A stretch of 64,000 bases of DNA from an uncultured Lachnospiraceae bacterium (GTDB lineage Bacteria > Bacillota > Clostridia > Lachnospirales > Lachnospiraceae): contig CACZIO010000006.1 of NCBI GenBank assembly GCA_902781215.1, positions 1 to 64,000 on the forward strand, read 5' to 3'. The position numbers and the translations under genes are program-made. A model generated the notes under the pieces. The model saw only the letters and a list, made by a program, of their open reading frames with translations, was not told the origin of the DNA and searched no databases. This document shows positions 1 through 8,018 of this stretch, piece after piece (positions within the stretch are counted from its first letter, which is position 1; the number at the start of each line of letters is the position of its first letter).

Positions 1-95
1 CATCTGGAAAATCTTTCTCCATTTCAAGATATATTGACAAAAACCGCATTCATCTCACCGCCTGTAGAGGCGGGAGTCTTCTGCGGAGATAGGAT
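1..95. other. left-edge sequence, no supported gene
   Basis: Nothing here can be called confidently. One plus-strand frame stays open from the window edge to a TAG at about 91-93, so this could be the last codons of a gene that starts outside the window. The stretch is too short to recognise. It ends directly before a strong hairpin, which would fit a gene end. Confidence 0.2.
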
Positions 96-163
96 AAAAA
101 AGGCTTTCCGTTTCAGTGTACTGCCTGGAGGCAGCACATCACTGCGCGGAAAGCCTTTTTTTT
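96..163. terminator. bidirectional intrinsic terminator
   Basis: The arms AGGCTTTCCG (101-110) and CGGAAAGCCT (147-156) pair perfectly. An A-run lies before the hairpin and a run of eight T after it, so it can stop transcription from both directions: from whatever lies left of the window and from the minus-strand symporter gene. Confidence 0.8.
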
Positions 164-233
164 CAATGCCCTGTCACAAGATACTGTACTTTGTTTGTAG
201 GCATTTTTGGATTAGTCATCAACTGCCGTGATT

Positions 234-261
234 GGGACCGGAGAACCGTCCCCGTGGTCCC
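234..261. repeat. REP-like palindromic element
   Basis: GGGACC and GGTCCC arms enclose an ACCGTCCCCG core. It lies just past the stop codon of the symporter gene and belongs to the dispersed GGGACG/CGTCCC family found across this window. Confidence 0.55.
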
Positions 262-1692
262 TTATCGGGCATCTTTTTCACTCTTGCAGTCAAACGTCAC
301 ATAGGGCGGATTCTTGCCGGCCTCCTTCTCAGGCAGATAGCGCTTCCAGAAGTCGTCGAAGAGGCGGAAGATCTCCTTGTGCTTGGCCGCGATGATAAAG
401 AGGGTGATCAGCACGTAGAGGGCGGAGAGAATGTCGGTGAAGGCCCAGAGGGCGTCCGCCTCGATGTTGTAGAAAATGACGCAGGGCAGCATGTAGTAGA
501 TCATATAGACCGGCATCATCCTGCGGTTGTTTTCGGTGTCGCCGAAGGCGTAGTTGACGGATTTCTCGCAGGTGTAGTACATGCCGATGATGGTGGTCCA
601 TGCGAAGACGGCGATGGCGATCGCTGTCAGTTTGCCGCCGATGGCGCCGTAGGCGTTGGTGAAGGCCACGGTGGTCAGGGCGCCGCTGGTCGCATCACTG
701 GTCGTGTAGGAGCCCGTGATGATGATCGTGAAGGCCGTGATGGAGCAGATGATGAAGGTGTCGATGAAGACCTCGCCCCAGCCCCAGAGAGACTGGCGGA
801 CAGGGTGGTCGGTCTGGGCGGAGGCATGGGCGATCATGCCGTAGCCCGTGCCGGCGTCGTTGGAGTAGATGCCGCGGGCGACGCCGTACTGGATGGCGTC
901 GCGGACCGTGGCGCCCGCAAAGCCGCCGACGGCCGCCGTGGGGCTGAAGGCGCTCCGGAAGATCAGGGCGATGACTGCGGGAATGTGCTGAGCGTTGAGA
1001 ATGAGGACGCCCAGACCCATGATGATGTAGAGGACGGCCATGATCGGGACGGCGCGGGACATGACATCCGAGATGCGCTTGAGTCCGCCCCAGATGGTCA
1101 CCATGCAGGTGACGCCGATCAGGATTACGGAGATCAGCGGGCTGATGCCGAAGGCCTGGCTCATGGAGCTGGTGACCGCCTCGGTCTGTACGCAGCAGGT
1201 CCAGGGGCCGAAGAGGAAGCAGAAGACGGCCAGGACGACGGCGCCTTTTTCCCATCCGAAGGCGTTTTTGAGGACGAAGGACCGGTCGCAGACATATTCG
1301 TTCATGGACTTTTTATAGTGTTCGCGGTAGCGCTGGCCGATGATGATCTCACAGGCCTTGGTGGACATGCCGAAAAAGGCCGAGACCCACATCCAGACGA
1401 GCGCGCCGGGCCCGCCCGAGACGATCGCGGTCGCGACGCCGCTGATGTTGCCGGTGCCGACTGTGTTGGCCAGGGCCGTGCAGGCGGCGCGGAAGCCGGA
1501 GATCGTGCCCTCGCCCTCGCCCTTGGCGCCGATCTTGCCGTAGGTGTTCTTAAAATTAAAGACAATGTTCCGCTGATAGCGGAAGGCGAAGCGGATGCTC
1601 AGAATGATCCCGACACCGACCAGCAGGACGGTCATCCAGGTCCCCCACATAAAGTCATCGATCGCGTAAAGAAAATCTGTAAAAGCTGCCAT
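262..1692 (-). CDS. AGCS-family sodium:amino acid symporter
   Basis: The 476-residue integral membrane protein is predicted to import a small neutral amino acid (alanine or glycine in characterised relatives) with sodium. The AGCS signature NTVGTGNISG lies near residue 80 and GVARGIYSNDAGTGYG near 270, and about ten hydrophobic segments cover a full-length family member. The ATG at 1692 is preferred over an upstream TTG because a GAGGGGG ribosome site lies nine bases before it. It follows a homocysteine S-methyltransferase gene 145 bp upstream on the same strand. Such methyltransferases are often paired with a permease for S-methylmethionine or methionine, so the substrate here could be sulfur-containing. 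That last point is inference from context. Confidence 0.9.
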   Translation of the reverse strand: MAAFTDFLYAIDDFMWGTWMTVLLVGVGIILSIRFAFRYQRNIVFNFKNTYGKIGAKGEGEGTISGFRAACTALANTVGTGNISGVATAIVSGGPGALVWMWVSAFFGMSTKACEIIIGQRYREHYKKSMNEYVCDRSFVLKNAFGWEKGAVVLAVFCFLFGPWTCCVQTEAVTSSMSQAFGISPLISVILIGVTCMVTIWGGLKRISDVMSRAVPIMAVLYIIMGLGVLILNAQHIPAVIALIFRSAFSPTAAVGGFAGATVRDAIQYGVARGIYSNDAGTGYGMIAHASAQTDHPVRQSLWGWGEVFIDTFIICSITAFTIIITGSYTTSDATSGALTTVAFTNAYGAIGGKLTAIAIAVFAWTTIIGMYYTCEKSVNYAFGDTENNRRMMPVYMIYYMLPCVIFYNIEADALWAFTDILSALYVLITLFIIAAKHKEIFRLFDDFWKRYLPEKEAGKNPPYVTFDCKSEKDAR

Positions 1693-1837
1693 TTTCAATT
1701 TCCCCCTCTATGTTGCTCCCCATATGTAAATGGATAGGATGGAACGATGCTGAATGCCGGCCGCAGCAGTTTCCCCGGTCATCAAGGATATGCTGGGGAG
1801 TCGTTTATGCGGCAGGGCTCTGCATGATCACAGCAAA

Positions 1838-2836
1838 TCAGCGCATCTTCCGCGCGCTGCCGCTCTCCAGGAAGGTCTTCCACGCGGCGATGACCTGTTC
1901 CACGTGGGAGGCCACGGTCGTGCAGCAGCCGCCGACGGCATCCGCGCCCGCCTTCATGTAATCCAGGGCATATTCGCCGAAATTTTTCGCGTCGCCGGTG
2001 CCGTGCCAGGTCTTGGTGACAGCGTCGTATTCCTCGCCGCTGTTGGGATAGACCCCGATCGGGACCATCCGGCCCCCGTCCTTCTGCGCCTGCTGCAGGC
2101 CGGCCCGAAGCTCGCGGACCAGGCCCTCGATATAGACTGGTTTGGAGCAGTTGACGCCGATCATCTGCAGGTGGGGATGGTCCTTGGCGAAGACCTCCGC
2201 GCACTTGCGGATCGGGTCGCCCTCGCAGATATGCTTTTCATCCATGCAGGAGAAGCTGATCCAATAATCGGCTCTGAGCTCCTCCGCGATCCCAGCGGCC
2301 AGCAGGGCCTCGTGCAGGGAGGGCTGGGTCTCGATCAGCAGGATATCCGCGCCCGCCTGATGCAGGATCTCCATCCTGCGGCGGTGGAACTTGTCCAGGA
2401 CCTCGTCGCTGACCCCGTAGTGGCCGCGGTACTCCGAACCGTCCGCCAGATAAGCCCCGTAGGGCCCGATCCCGGCCAGGCAAAGCGGCCAGGCCCGTCC
2501 GGCCTTCTCGCCTTCCTCCTGCCACCACTGGTCTCTTGCTTCGATAAAGATCTCCACGGACCGCGCGATCAGCTGTTCCGCTTCTTCCCTTGTGCTGCCG
2601 TTTGCCATGAGGCCCGGGATCGTCGCCTGATAGCTGCAGGTGATCCCGCAGTCCGCGCCCGCCCGGAAATAATCCAGGTGGACCTGTTTGACCAGGTCCG
2701 GCGACTCCGCCAGCGCCCTGGCCGTCCACAGCTTTGAATTCAGATTGGCGCCCAGGTGCTCCAGGGCTGTGGACATGGAACCATCGATCACCATGACTCC
2801 GTTCTGATCAATGATATCCCGTACTGAGTTTTTCAT
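1838..2836 (-). CDS. homocysteine S-methyltransferase family protein
   Basis: The protein (332 residues) is a zinc-dependent methyltransferase of the MmuM/BHMT family, which moves a methyl group from S-methylmethionine or a related donor to homocysteine to give methionine. The expected zinc ligands are visible: GVNCS near residue 225 and the Gly-Gly-Cys-Cys pair near 302. The N-terminal strand VMVIDGSMSTALE is typical, and the length matches a stand-alone enzyme with no cobalamin domain. The ATG at 2836 is chosen because AAAGGA sits nine bases upstream; an in-frame ATG at 2845 would overlap its own ribosome site. The AGCS symporter gene follows on the same strand, probably as one operon. I see no S-box riboswitch in the leader. 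Confidence 0.9.
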   Translation of the reverse strand: MKNSVRDIIDQNGVMVIDGSMSTALEHLGANLNSKLWTARALAESPDLVKQVHLDYFRAGADCGITCSYQATIPGLMANGSTREEAEQLIARSVEIFIEARDQWWQEEGEKAGRAWPLCLAGIGPYGAYLADGSEYRGHYGVSDEVLDKFHRRRMEILHQAGADILLIETQPSLHEALLAAGIAEELRADYWISFSCMDEKHICEGDPIRKCAEVFAKDHPHLQMIGVNCSKPVYIEGLVRELRAGLQQAQKDGGRMVPIGVYPNSGEEYDAVTKTWHGTGDAKNFGEYALDYMKAGADAVGGCCTTVASHVEQVIAAWKTFLESGSARKMR

Positions 2837-2997
2837 GAAATCCATTCCTTTCCGGAGTGAGAACGCGGCCGGGCGTTCATGCACCCCATGGCCTCAGGCC
2901 ATCGTTCGTGTATGATAAAACTGCATAGTTTATGCTGTTTTATGAATTGTGTCTGTATAATTGTACAAAATGCCTCTGTGAAATACAAGAACCACAC

Positions 2998-3120
2998 CGG
3001 AAAAATCACCAGAAACCACCGGGGACGGATCCAGCCGGGAAACCGCCCGGAACGTAGTTCACCGAAACCACAGGGGACGGATCTCACCGGTTCTTTTTGA
3101 ACCGGAAGAACCATCCCGGG
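2998..3120. repeat. cluster of REP-like elements
   Basis: Several copies of ACCGGGGACGGATC-type blocks with inverted partners such as ACCGGTTC and GAACCGG lie between the methyltransferase gene and the next minus-strand gene. There is no coding potential. The rest of the 2837-3269 interval holds only the terminator listed next. Confidence 0.6.
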
Positions 3121-3126
3121 CGATAC

Positions 3127-3168
3127 AAAAACGGCATATGTACAGATGACTGATCCGTACATATGCCG
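3127..3168 (-). terminator. intrinsic terminator of the beta-helix lipoprotein gene
   Basis: CGGCATATGTAC (3132-3143) and GTACATATGCCG (3157-3168) form a perfect 12-bp stem with a 13-nt loop. Read on the minus strand it is followed by TTTTTG, so it should end transcripts of the gene that stops at 3270. Confidence 0.8.
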
Positions 3169-3269
3169 CAATAAATGACCGCTCTATGAAATATATCTGT
3201 CCTATGAATCTGACCGTCGGATCAGATGATCATCAGGCCGTCAGAGCATTAGACCATTGAATCATTTGA

Positions 3270-4931
3270 TTAATAGATCTGTCCGCTCTGTTCACCGGCA
3301 GCCGTGCCGGAGGTGTTTGTCTGGCTGTCGGTGCCTTCGGTATTGGCGGTGTCAGAGCTGTTGGCGCTGCCTTTCATACCGCCCTGCATTTCCCGGGGAC
3401 CCATACCGCCGAAGCCGCCATGACCGCCCATACCTCTCTGCATGCCGCCATTCATACCGCCGCCCATACCACCAGAGCCGTCAGTGCTGCCGGAGCTGTC
3501 CGTTCCGCCCTGCATGCCGCCGTCCATGCCGCCGCGCATGCCTCCGCCCATGCCGCCGTGCCCGCCGCCCATCATCTGGTTGGTGATGGTGTCGGTCTCG
3601 GTGCCGTTCACAATGATTGTAGTGCCATTGTTCTCCGCGGTGCCGTCGTAGTCAAAGGGACTCTGGGCCGTGATATCCAGTGTGCCGCCGTTCAGGACCA
3701 GGTTGCCGTTGGAGTCGATGGCATCCGTGTCGCCCTGGCCCATGGTGACCGTGACGGTGCCGCCGTTGATCTCGAAGGTGGGCGTACTGACATTGGACTT
3801 CTGGCCGGCATTGATGGCATCGTCCGTCGCCGCGATGGTGATGGTGCCGTCATTGACCTGGATATAGGTGCCTTCCATGGCCTCTCTGGCCGTCAGGTCC
3901 ATGGTGCCGCTGTCGACCCGCAGGACAGTCGTCGCGTGAATGGCATCGTCGCCCGCATCAACCGTGAGCGTACCGCCGCCGATGTAGACATAGCCGAGCG
4001 TGCTGTCCTCATCGTTCTCCGCGTGCAGGCCGTCCTTGGAGGTCTTGATCGTGATGGTGCCGTCCGCGATCCGGATCGAGTCGTTGGCCTCCAGAGCGTC
4101 CGCCGTGCAGGTGATCTCAATTGTTCCGCCGGTGATCTTGAGGTCGTCCTTGCTGGTGATCCCGTTCTCCGTGGAGGAAATCGTCAGCCTTCCCTTCCCG
4201 TTCAGGACCAGGTCATCTTTGGAAAAAATGACCGCGTCGGTATTGGTCGTGCCGTCCGCCGTGAAGGTACCGGACACGGTCAGTGTGTTTTCGGAATCCG
4301 TCGTGGTGACAAAGACATTGTCTGCGCTCTTGACATAGATGCAGGGTGTGCTGTCATTGGTGATCGATACCCCGTCCAGCACCAGCTGCACCTTGTCCTC
4401 GTCGCCTGCCTCGACGACGACCTGGGCGTTGGCGGCGGTCCCGGTCAGGACATAGACGCCTTCGGTCTTGATGGAGACCGTGTCTCCGTCGCTGACGGTG
4501 ACCTTTGTGGAGCCGGTCAGGTCCGCTGTCTGCTCCAGATCTCTGTCAGAAAAAAGATCTGAGCCGGAAGCCGTCAGGACATCGGTCCCGGTCAGCTTGG
4601 AGGAGGAGCCCGAAGTTGTTGTGCCCGTGCCGGCAGAGCTGGAATCGGACGCTGCCGATTGGGAGGATGTATTGCTTTCGGATGCACTGGTTTCGGCAAC
4701 GGATTCCGTGGTCCCGCTGTTTCCGGAAGCAGCATCACCATCGGAACTGTCGGCTTCTGCAGCTTCCGCGGATTCCGCGGCTTCCATGGAAGCCGCTGCC
4801 TCCGCCACTACCGCGGTCACCGTTTCCGCGGAAGCGCTTCCTGCGGATGTATCTATATAAGCCTGACATGCAGTCATCGCTGCCAGAAGGACTGCACAGA
4901 GGGTACCGGTTAAAAGGCGATTGTTTCTCAT
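3270..4931 (-). CDS. secreted Cthe_2159-like carbohydrate-binding lipoprotein
   Basis: The 553-residue protein has a hydrophobic N-terminus ending in a lipobox-like AMTAC. A Ser/Ala/Thr-rich linker (about 30-110) follows. Residues 110-430 contain repeated short strands of the GTITI/GGTLDI type, which is the pattern of the Cthe_2159-type beta-helix (carbohydrate-binding domain-containing protein, DUF4353). The founding Clostridium protein binds acidic polysaccharide and calcium. The C-terminal 80 residues are a Gly/Met-rich tail built from GGMxGGM units, followed by a polar end. It probably sits on the cell surface. It is transcribed from a region with two response-regulator-like promoters and ends at a strong terminator. 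The family call is firm; the ligand is unknown. Confidence 0.85.
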   Translation of the reverse strand: MRNNRLLTGTLCAVLLAAMTACQAYIDTSAGSASAETVTAVVAEAAASMEAAESAEAAEADSSDGDAASGNSGTTESVAETSASESNTSSQSAASDSSSAGTGTTTSGSSSKLTGTDVLTASGSDLFSDRDLEQTADLTGSTKVTVSDGDTVSIKTEGVYVLTGTAANAQVVVEAGDEDKVQLVLDGVSITNDSTPCIYVKSADNVFVTTTDSENTLTVSGTFTADGTTNTDAVIFSKDDLVLNGKGRLTISSTENGITSKDDLKITGGTIEITCTADALEANDSIRIADGTITIKTSKDGLHAENDEDSTLGYVYIGGGTLTVDAGDDAIHATTVLRVDSGTMDLTAREAMEGTYIQVNDGTITIAATDDAINAGQKSNVSTPTFEINGGTVTVTMGQGDTDAIDSNGNLVLNGGTLDITAQSPFDYDGTAENNGTTIIVNGTETDTITNQMMGGGHGGMGGGMRGGMDGGMQGGTDSSGSTDGSGGMGGGMNGGMQRGMGGHGGFGGMGPREMQGGMKGSANSSDTANTEGTDSQTNTSGTAAGEQSGQIY

Positions 4932-5061
4932 CTCGTTCTCCTTTACAATAATCTGATAAAAGCAGCTTGATCGTCTGATGTTAGCATCACGTATAAATTG
5001 ATGAAAGCGGCTTTTGATTTATGAAAATGTTGAAAAATGTTTTTGTTATATGAACTGCTTA

Positions 5062-5093
5062 CTTTATAGCACCTGAACCTTAGAGGAACCTGA
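5062..5093 (-). promoter_or_regulatory. OmpR-type direct repeat and promoter, copy 1
   Basis: On the minus strand, AGGTT-N6-AGGTT (11-bp period) lies seven bases before a TATAAA -10-like box. Direct repeats of one helical turn just upstream of the -10 are typical of OmpR/PhoB-family response regulators such as CiaR. The nearest minus-strand gene is the beta-helix lipoprotein at 4931. Confidence 0.5.
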
Positions 5094-5220
5094 AATCAGG
5101 TGTCAGGAAAAATATTTTTCGTCCGTTTCTTCACTGCCGTTTTTCAAAGCGCCGTTAAACGTAGTGGCTATGAAAGCAGGCAGTCAGCGGAAAAAATTGT
5201 TTTTTCCCTGTTGACAATAC

Positions 5221-5253
5221 CTTTATATCACATGAAACCTTAGCATAACCTGA
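5221..5253 (-). promoter_or_regulatory. OmpR-type direct repeat and promoter, copy 2
   Basis: A second near-identical copy of the element at 5062-5093 has the same AGGTT-N6-AGGTT spacing and the same following ATATAAAG, placed about 160 bp further upstream of the lipoprotein gene. Two copies with only the spacer bases changed argue for a real operator. The rest of 4932-5283 shows no gene. Confidence 0.5.
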
Positions 5254-5283
5254 GAATGATCAAAAAGATTGATTAGAATCTTC

Positions 5284-5492
5284 GTGGAAACCACCGGGGA
5301 CGTTTCTCCCCGGTATAAAAAGAACCGGTGAGAAACGTCCCCGGCGGCTCCAAAAAGAACCGTCGAAAACCGTCCAGGATAGTTCCCGCCGGGCAGACCT
5401 GTCTCGGTACAAAAAGAACCGGTGAAAACCGTCCCCGGCGGCTCCAAAAAGAACCGTCGAGAACCGTCCCTGGCGGCTCCTCGGCAATATAC
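5284..5492. repeat. cluster of REP-like elements
   Basis: At least four blocks of the form ACCGTCCCCGGCGGCTCC followed by AAAAAGAACCG occur in both orientations. Together they can fold into several hairpins. The cluster sits directly before the helicase gene and has no coding potential of its own. Confidence 0.65.
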
Positions 5493-5521
5493 CGTAAAAC
5501 ATTCATGAAAGAGCAGAAAAG

Positions 5522-7939
5522 ATGAATCGTCCCGATTTTCGTGAGATCAGAAGGCTGATCGACAGCCTCCGGGCACTGGATCAGAATTTTCAACAGATGT
5601 TTGCGCAGGCGCAGGCGTTGGAGGCCGAGATTCAGGCTGTTTGTGCCAGGGCCCGCCGCGTCCAGGCGGTCGGCCGCCTGGCGCAGATCCCCGTGGAGGA
5701 GCTGCGCAACGCCCGCGCCGGCATCCGCGTGTCCGCGCTTGAGGAAGCGGGCTATCACACCCTCCTGGACCTCTATCAGCTGCCGGACTGGAAGCTGCAG
5801 GCCGTGGAGGGCATCGGAGAGAAGCAGGCTGCCTCCATCCGGTCGATTTCCGAGACCTTTCTGGAGAAGCTGGCAGAGACCGGCCGGATCCGGCTGGAGA
5901 TCGGGACGGAGAATGAATCTTCCAAGGCGCAAGGCCAGAGAGATTCGCGGGAACTTTCACAGGACCGGATACCCGGTGAATTCCGGGATTCTGACATCCG
6001 CACCCTGATCACCCTCCTCTGCCGATATCGTCAGGTGGCGCTAATCCTGCGGGACGCGGAGCCTCTGCGGGAGGACCTCCACGCGCAGATCGAGAGCAGG
6101 ATTCAGGCAGTGGAGATCCGCGACAGGCTGCGCTGGATCTTTTCCCGCCGGGAGAAAAAGGAGCGGACGGTCCTGGCCGTCGGCGCCCTGATGGAACTGG
6201 CACGTGGACCCCTCTGCGGACGTGCGGGCAGGCTCTTGTCCCTGTACGGAGGGGCGGTCCGGACAGACGAAGCCGCTGCCCTGGATGATTTTCGCAAAAA
6301 CAGCGCGCCCTACTACGCCCTGCTGGAGTCGCTGGGCGGCGTCCGCGCCCCGCAGGAGACCATCTACTCCAGCATTCCCGCCCAGCTTGCTGCGCAGATC
6401 AACGCCGCAGACCTGGACCTGCGCGCCTTCAAGGGGAACCTGCGCGCCTACCAGGCCTTCGGAACCCGCTATATCCTGACCCAGAAGCGGGTCCTCCTGG
6501 GCGATGAGATGGGCCTGGGCAAGACCATCCAGGCCATCGCGGCCATGGCCCACCTGGCAGTGACCGAGATGGAGCCCCGCTTCCTCATCGTCTGTCCGGC
6601 CTCCGTCATGATCAACTGGTGCCGGGAAATCGAAAAATTCAGCGATGTGGAACCCCACCTCCTCCACGGGACCGTGCTGGAGACTTCTTTTACTGCGTGG
6701 AAGAAGCGGGGCGGCGCGGCAGTGACCAACTATGAGAGCATGGGGAAGATCGCCCCCCGCATCGACAATCAGATGCGCCTGTCCCTGCTGGTCATCGATG
6801 AAGCCCACTACATTAAAAACCCCGAGGCCAAAAGGACCCGCCTCATCCACTCCCTGGACGAGGAGTCCGAGCGGATCCTGCTCATGACCGGAACCCCGCT
6901 CGAAAACAACGTGATCGAGATGTGCCAGTTGTTTGACTTTGTCCGCCCGGACATGGCCGACGCCATCCGCGCCAACGCCGCCATGCGCCGCATCCCCGCC
7001 TTCCGGGAGATGCTGGCGCCCGCCTATCTGCGCAGGCAGCGGGACCAGGTCCTGGAGGAGCTGCCTCCCTGCACGGAGGAAGAGGAGTGGTGCGCCATGA
7101 CCCCGCAGGACCTGGAGGCCTACCGCGCCTGCGTCCTGGACAAAAGCTTTAACGGCATGCGCCGCGTCTCCTTCCTGCAGGACATGCAGGGCAATACCGC
7201 CGTCTCTGCCAAGATGACCCGCCTCCGGGAGCTCTGTGACCAGGCCCTGGACGAGGGGAAAAAGATCGTCATTTATTCCTTCTTCCGCGAGACCATCCGC
7301 AAGGTGGCGGAGATGCTGGAGGACATTGCTGCGCGGGAGACTGCTCCTGGTACAGGTGGTTTATATTCATCCGAGGGAACAGATCCATCGATGTCAGCAG
7401 CCGCACCCTGTACAGGCGGTTTATACACGGCAGACAGTACAGACGGCGCAGGCGGAAATCATTCTGAAGAGCACAGCCTTCCCGCCATCGGAGATGGAAG
7501 GCAGGAATTTTACATAGGCGAGATCACCGGCAGTACCCCCGCCGGCGACCGCCAGCAGATCGTGGACCGCTTCACTGAAACTCCTGGGGGCTGCATCCTC
7601 CTGTGCCAGATCCAGGCGGGCGGCACCGGCCTCAACATCCAGGCGGCGGAGATCGTCATTTTCTGCGAACCTCAGATCAAGCCCTCCCTGACCCGCCAGG
7701 CCATCGCCCGCGTCTACCGCATGGGCCAGACCCGCAATGTCCTCGTCTACCACCTCCTGTGTGAGAACACCGTCGACGAGGCCGTCCGCGACCTCCTCGA
7801 GACCAAACAGGCTGAGTTCGACCTCTTTGCCGACGAATCCGCCCTCGCCGACGCGGCTGACAACCTCCTCGACAGGGAGTGGATCCACCGCTTTGTTGAG
7901 GAGGAACAGCGCCGCTACCTCCCGTCCCTGCCGACATGA
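5522..7939 (+). CDS. SNF2-family DEAD/DEAH helicase-like ATPase
   Basis: The 805-residue protein is predicted to be a DNA translocase or remodeller. A helix-hairpin-helix (EGIGEKQAASI, about residues 95-105) precedes the motor. Motif I GDEMGLGKT is near 326, motif II IDEAHYIKN near 424 and TGTPLENN near 458. The C-terminal lobe ends with motif VI QAIARVYRMGQ. An unusual insert of about 50 residues (nt 7345-7490) separates helicase motifs and contains two TGGLY repeats; it is absent from ordinary SNF2 proteins. The ribosome site is weak (AGAAAAG), so the start is somewhat uncertain. The partner and pathway cannot be told from the neighbours. Confidence 0.85.
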   Translation: MNRPDFREIRRLIDSLRALDQNFQQMFAQAQALEAEIQAVCARARRVQAVGRLAQIPVEELRNARAGIRVSALEEAGYHTLLDLYQLPDWKLQAVEGIGEKQAASIRSISETFLEKLAETGRIRLEIGTENESSKAQGQRDSRELSQDRIPGEFRDSDIRTLITLLCRYRQVALILRDAEPLREDLHAQIESRIQAVEIRDRLRWIFSRREKKERTVLAVGALMELARGPLCGRAGRLLSLYGGAVRTDEAAALDDFRKNSAPYYALLESLGGVRAPQETIYSSIPAQLAAQINAADLDLRAFKGNLRAYQAFGTRYILTQKRVLLGDEMGLGKTIQAIAAMAHLAVTEMEPRFLIVCPASVMINWCREIEKFSDVEPHLLHGTVLETSFTAWKKRGGAAVTNYESMGKIAPRIDNQMRLSLLVIDEAHYIKNPEAKRTRLIHSLDEESERILLMTGTPLENNVIEMCQLFDFVRPDMADAIRANAAMRRIPAFREMLAPAYLRRQRDQVLEELPPCTEEEEWCAMTPQDLEAYRACVLDKSFNGMRRVSFLQDMQGNTAVSAKMTRLRELCDQALDEGKKIVIYSFFRETIRKVAEMLEDIAARETAPGTGGLYSSEGTDPSMSAAAPCTGGLYTADSTDGAGGNHSEEHSLPAIGDGRQEFYIGEITGSTPAGDRQQIVDRFTETPGGCILLCQIQAGGTGLNIQAAEIVIFCEPQIKPSLTRQAIARVYRMGQTRNVLVYHLLCENTVDEAVRDLLETKQAEFDLFADESALADAADNLLDREWIHRFVEEEQRRYLPSLPT

Positions 7940-8006
7940 ACCGCCTGGGACGGAACTGACCGGTTCTTTCAAACCTCCTGGAACCGTCCCGGGTGGTGCT
8001 TCAGGT
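7939..8006. repeat. REP-like element
   Basis: GGGACGGAACTGACCGGTTC and GGAACCGTCCCGGG blocks form inverted partners right after the helicase stop codon. They sit immediately before the next gene and may act as a weak terminator; no T-run follows. Confidence 0.5.
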
Positions 8007-8018
8007 TGGGACCGTGTG

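Noticed and set aside
232..1737. Long plus-strand ORFs opposite GC-rich genes (for example 232-1737, 3420-4562, 22599-24170, 23992-25713, 27011-28588, 35935-37743)
   Set aside because: They are antisense shadows: low-complexity Gly/Asp/Arg-rich translations, no ribosome sites, and a clear family protein on the other strand.
2837..2980. SAM riboswitch before the methyltransferase gene
   Set aside because: Only a short TGGCC/GGCCA hairpin is visible; the S-box core sequences are missing.
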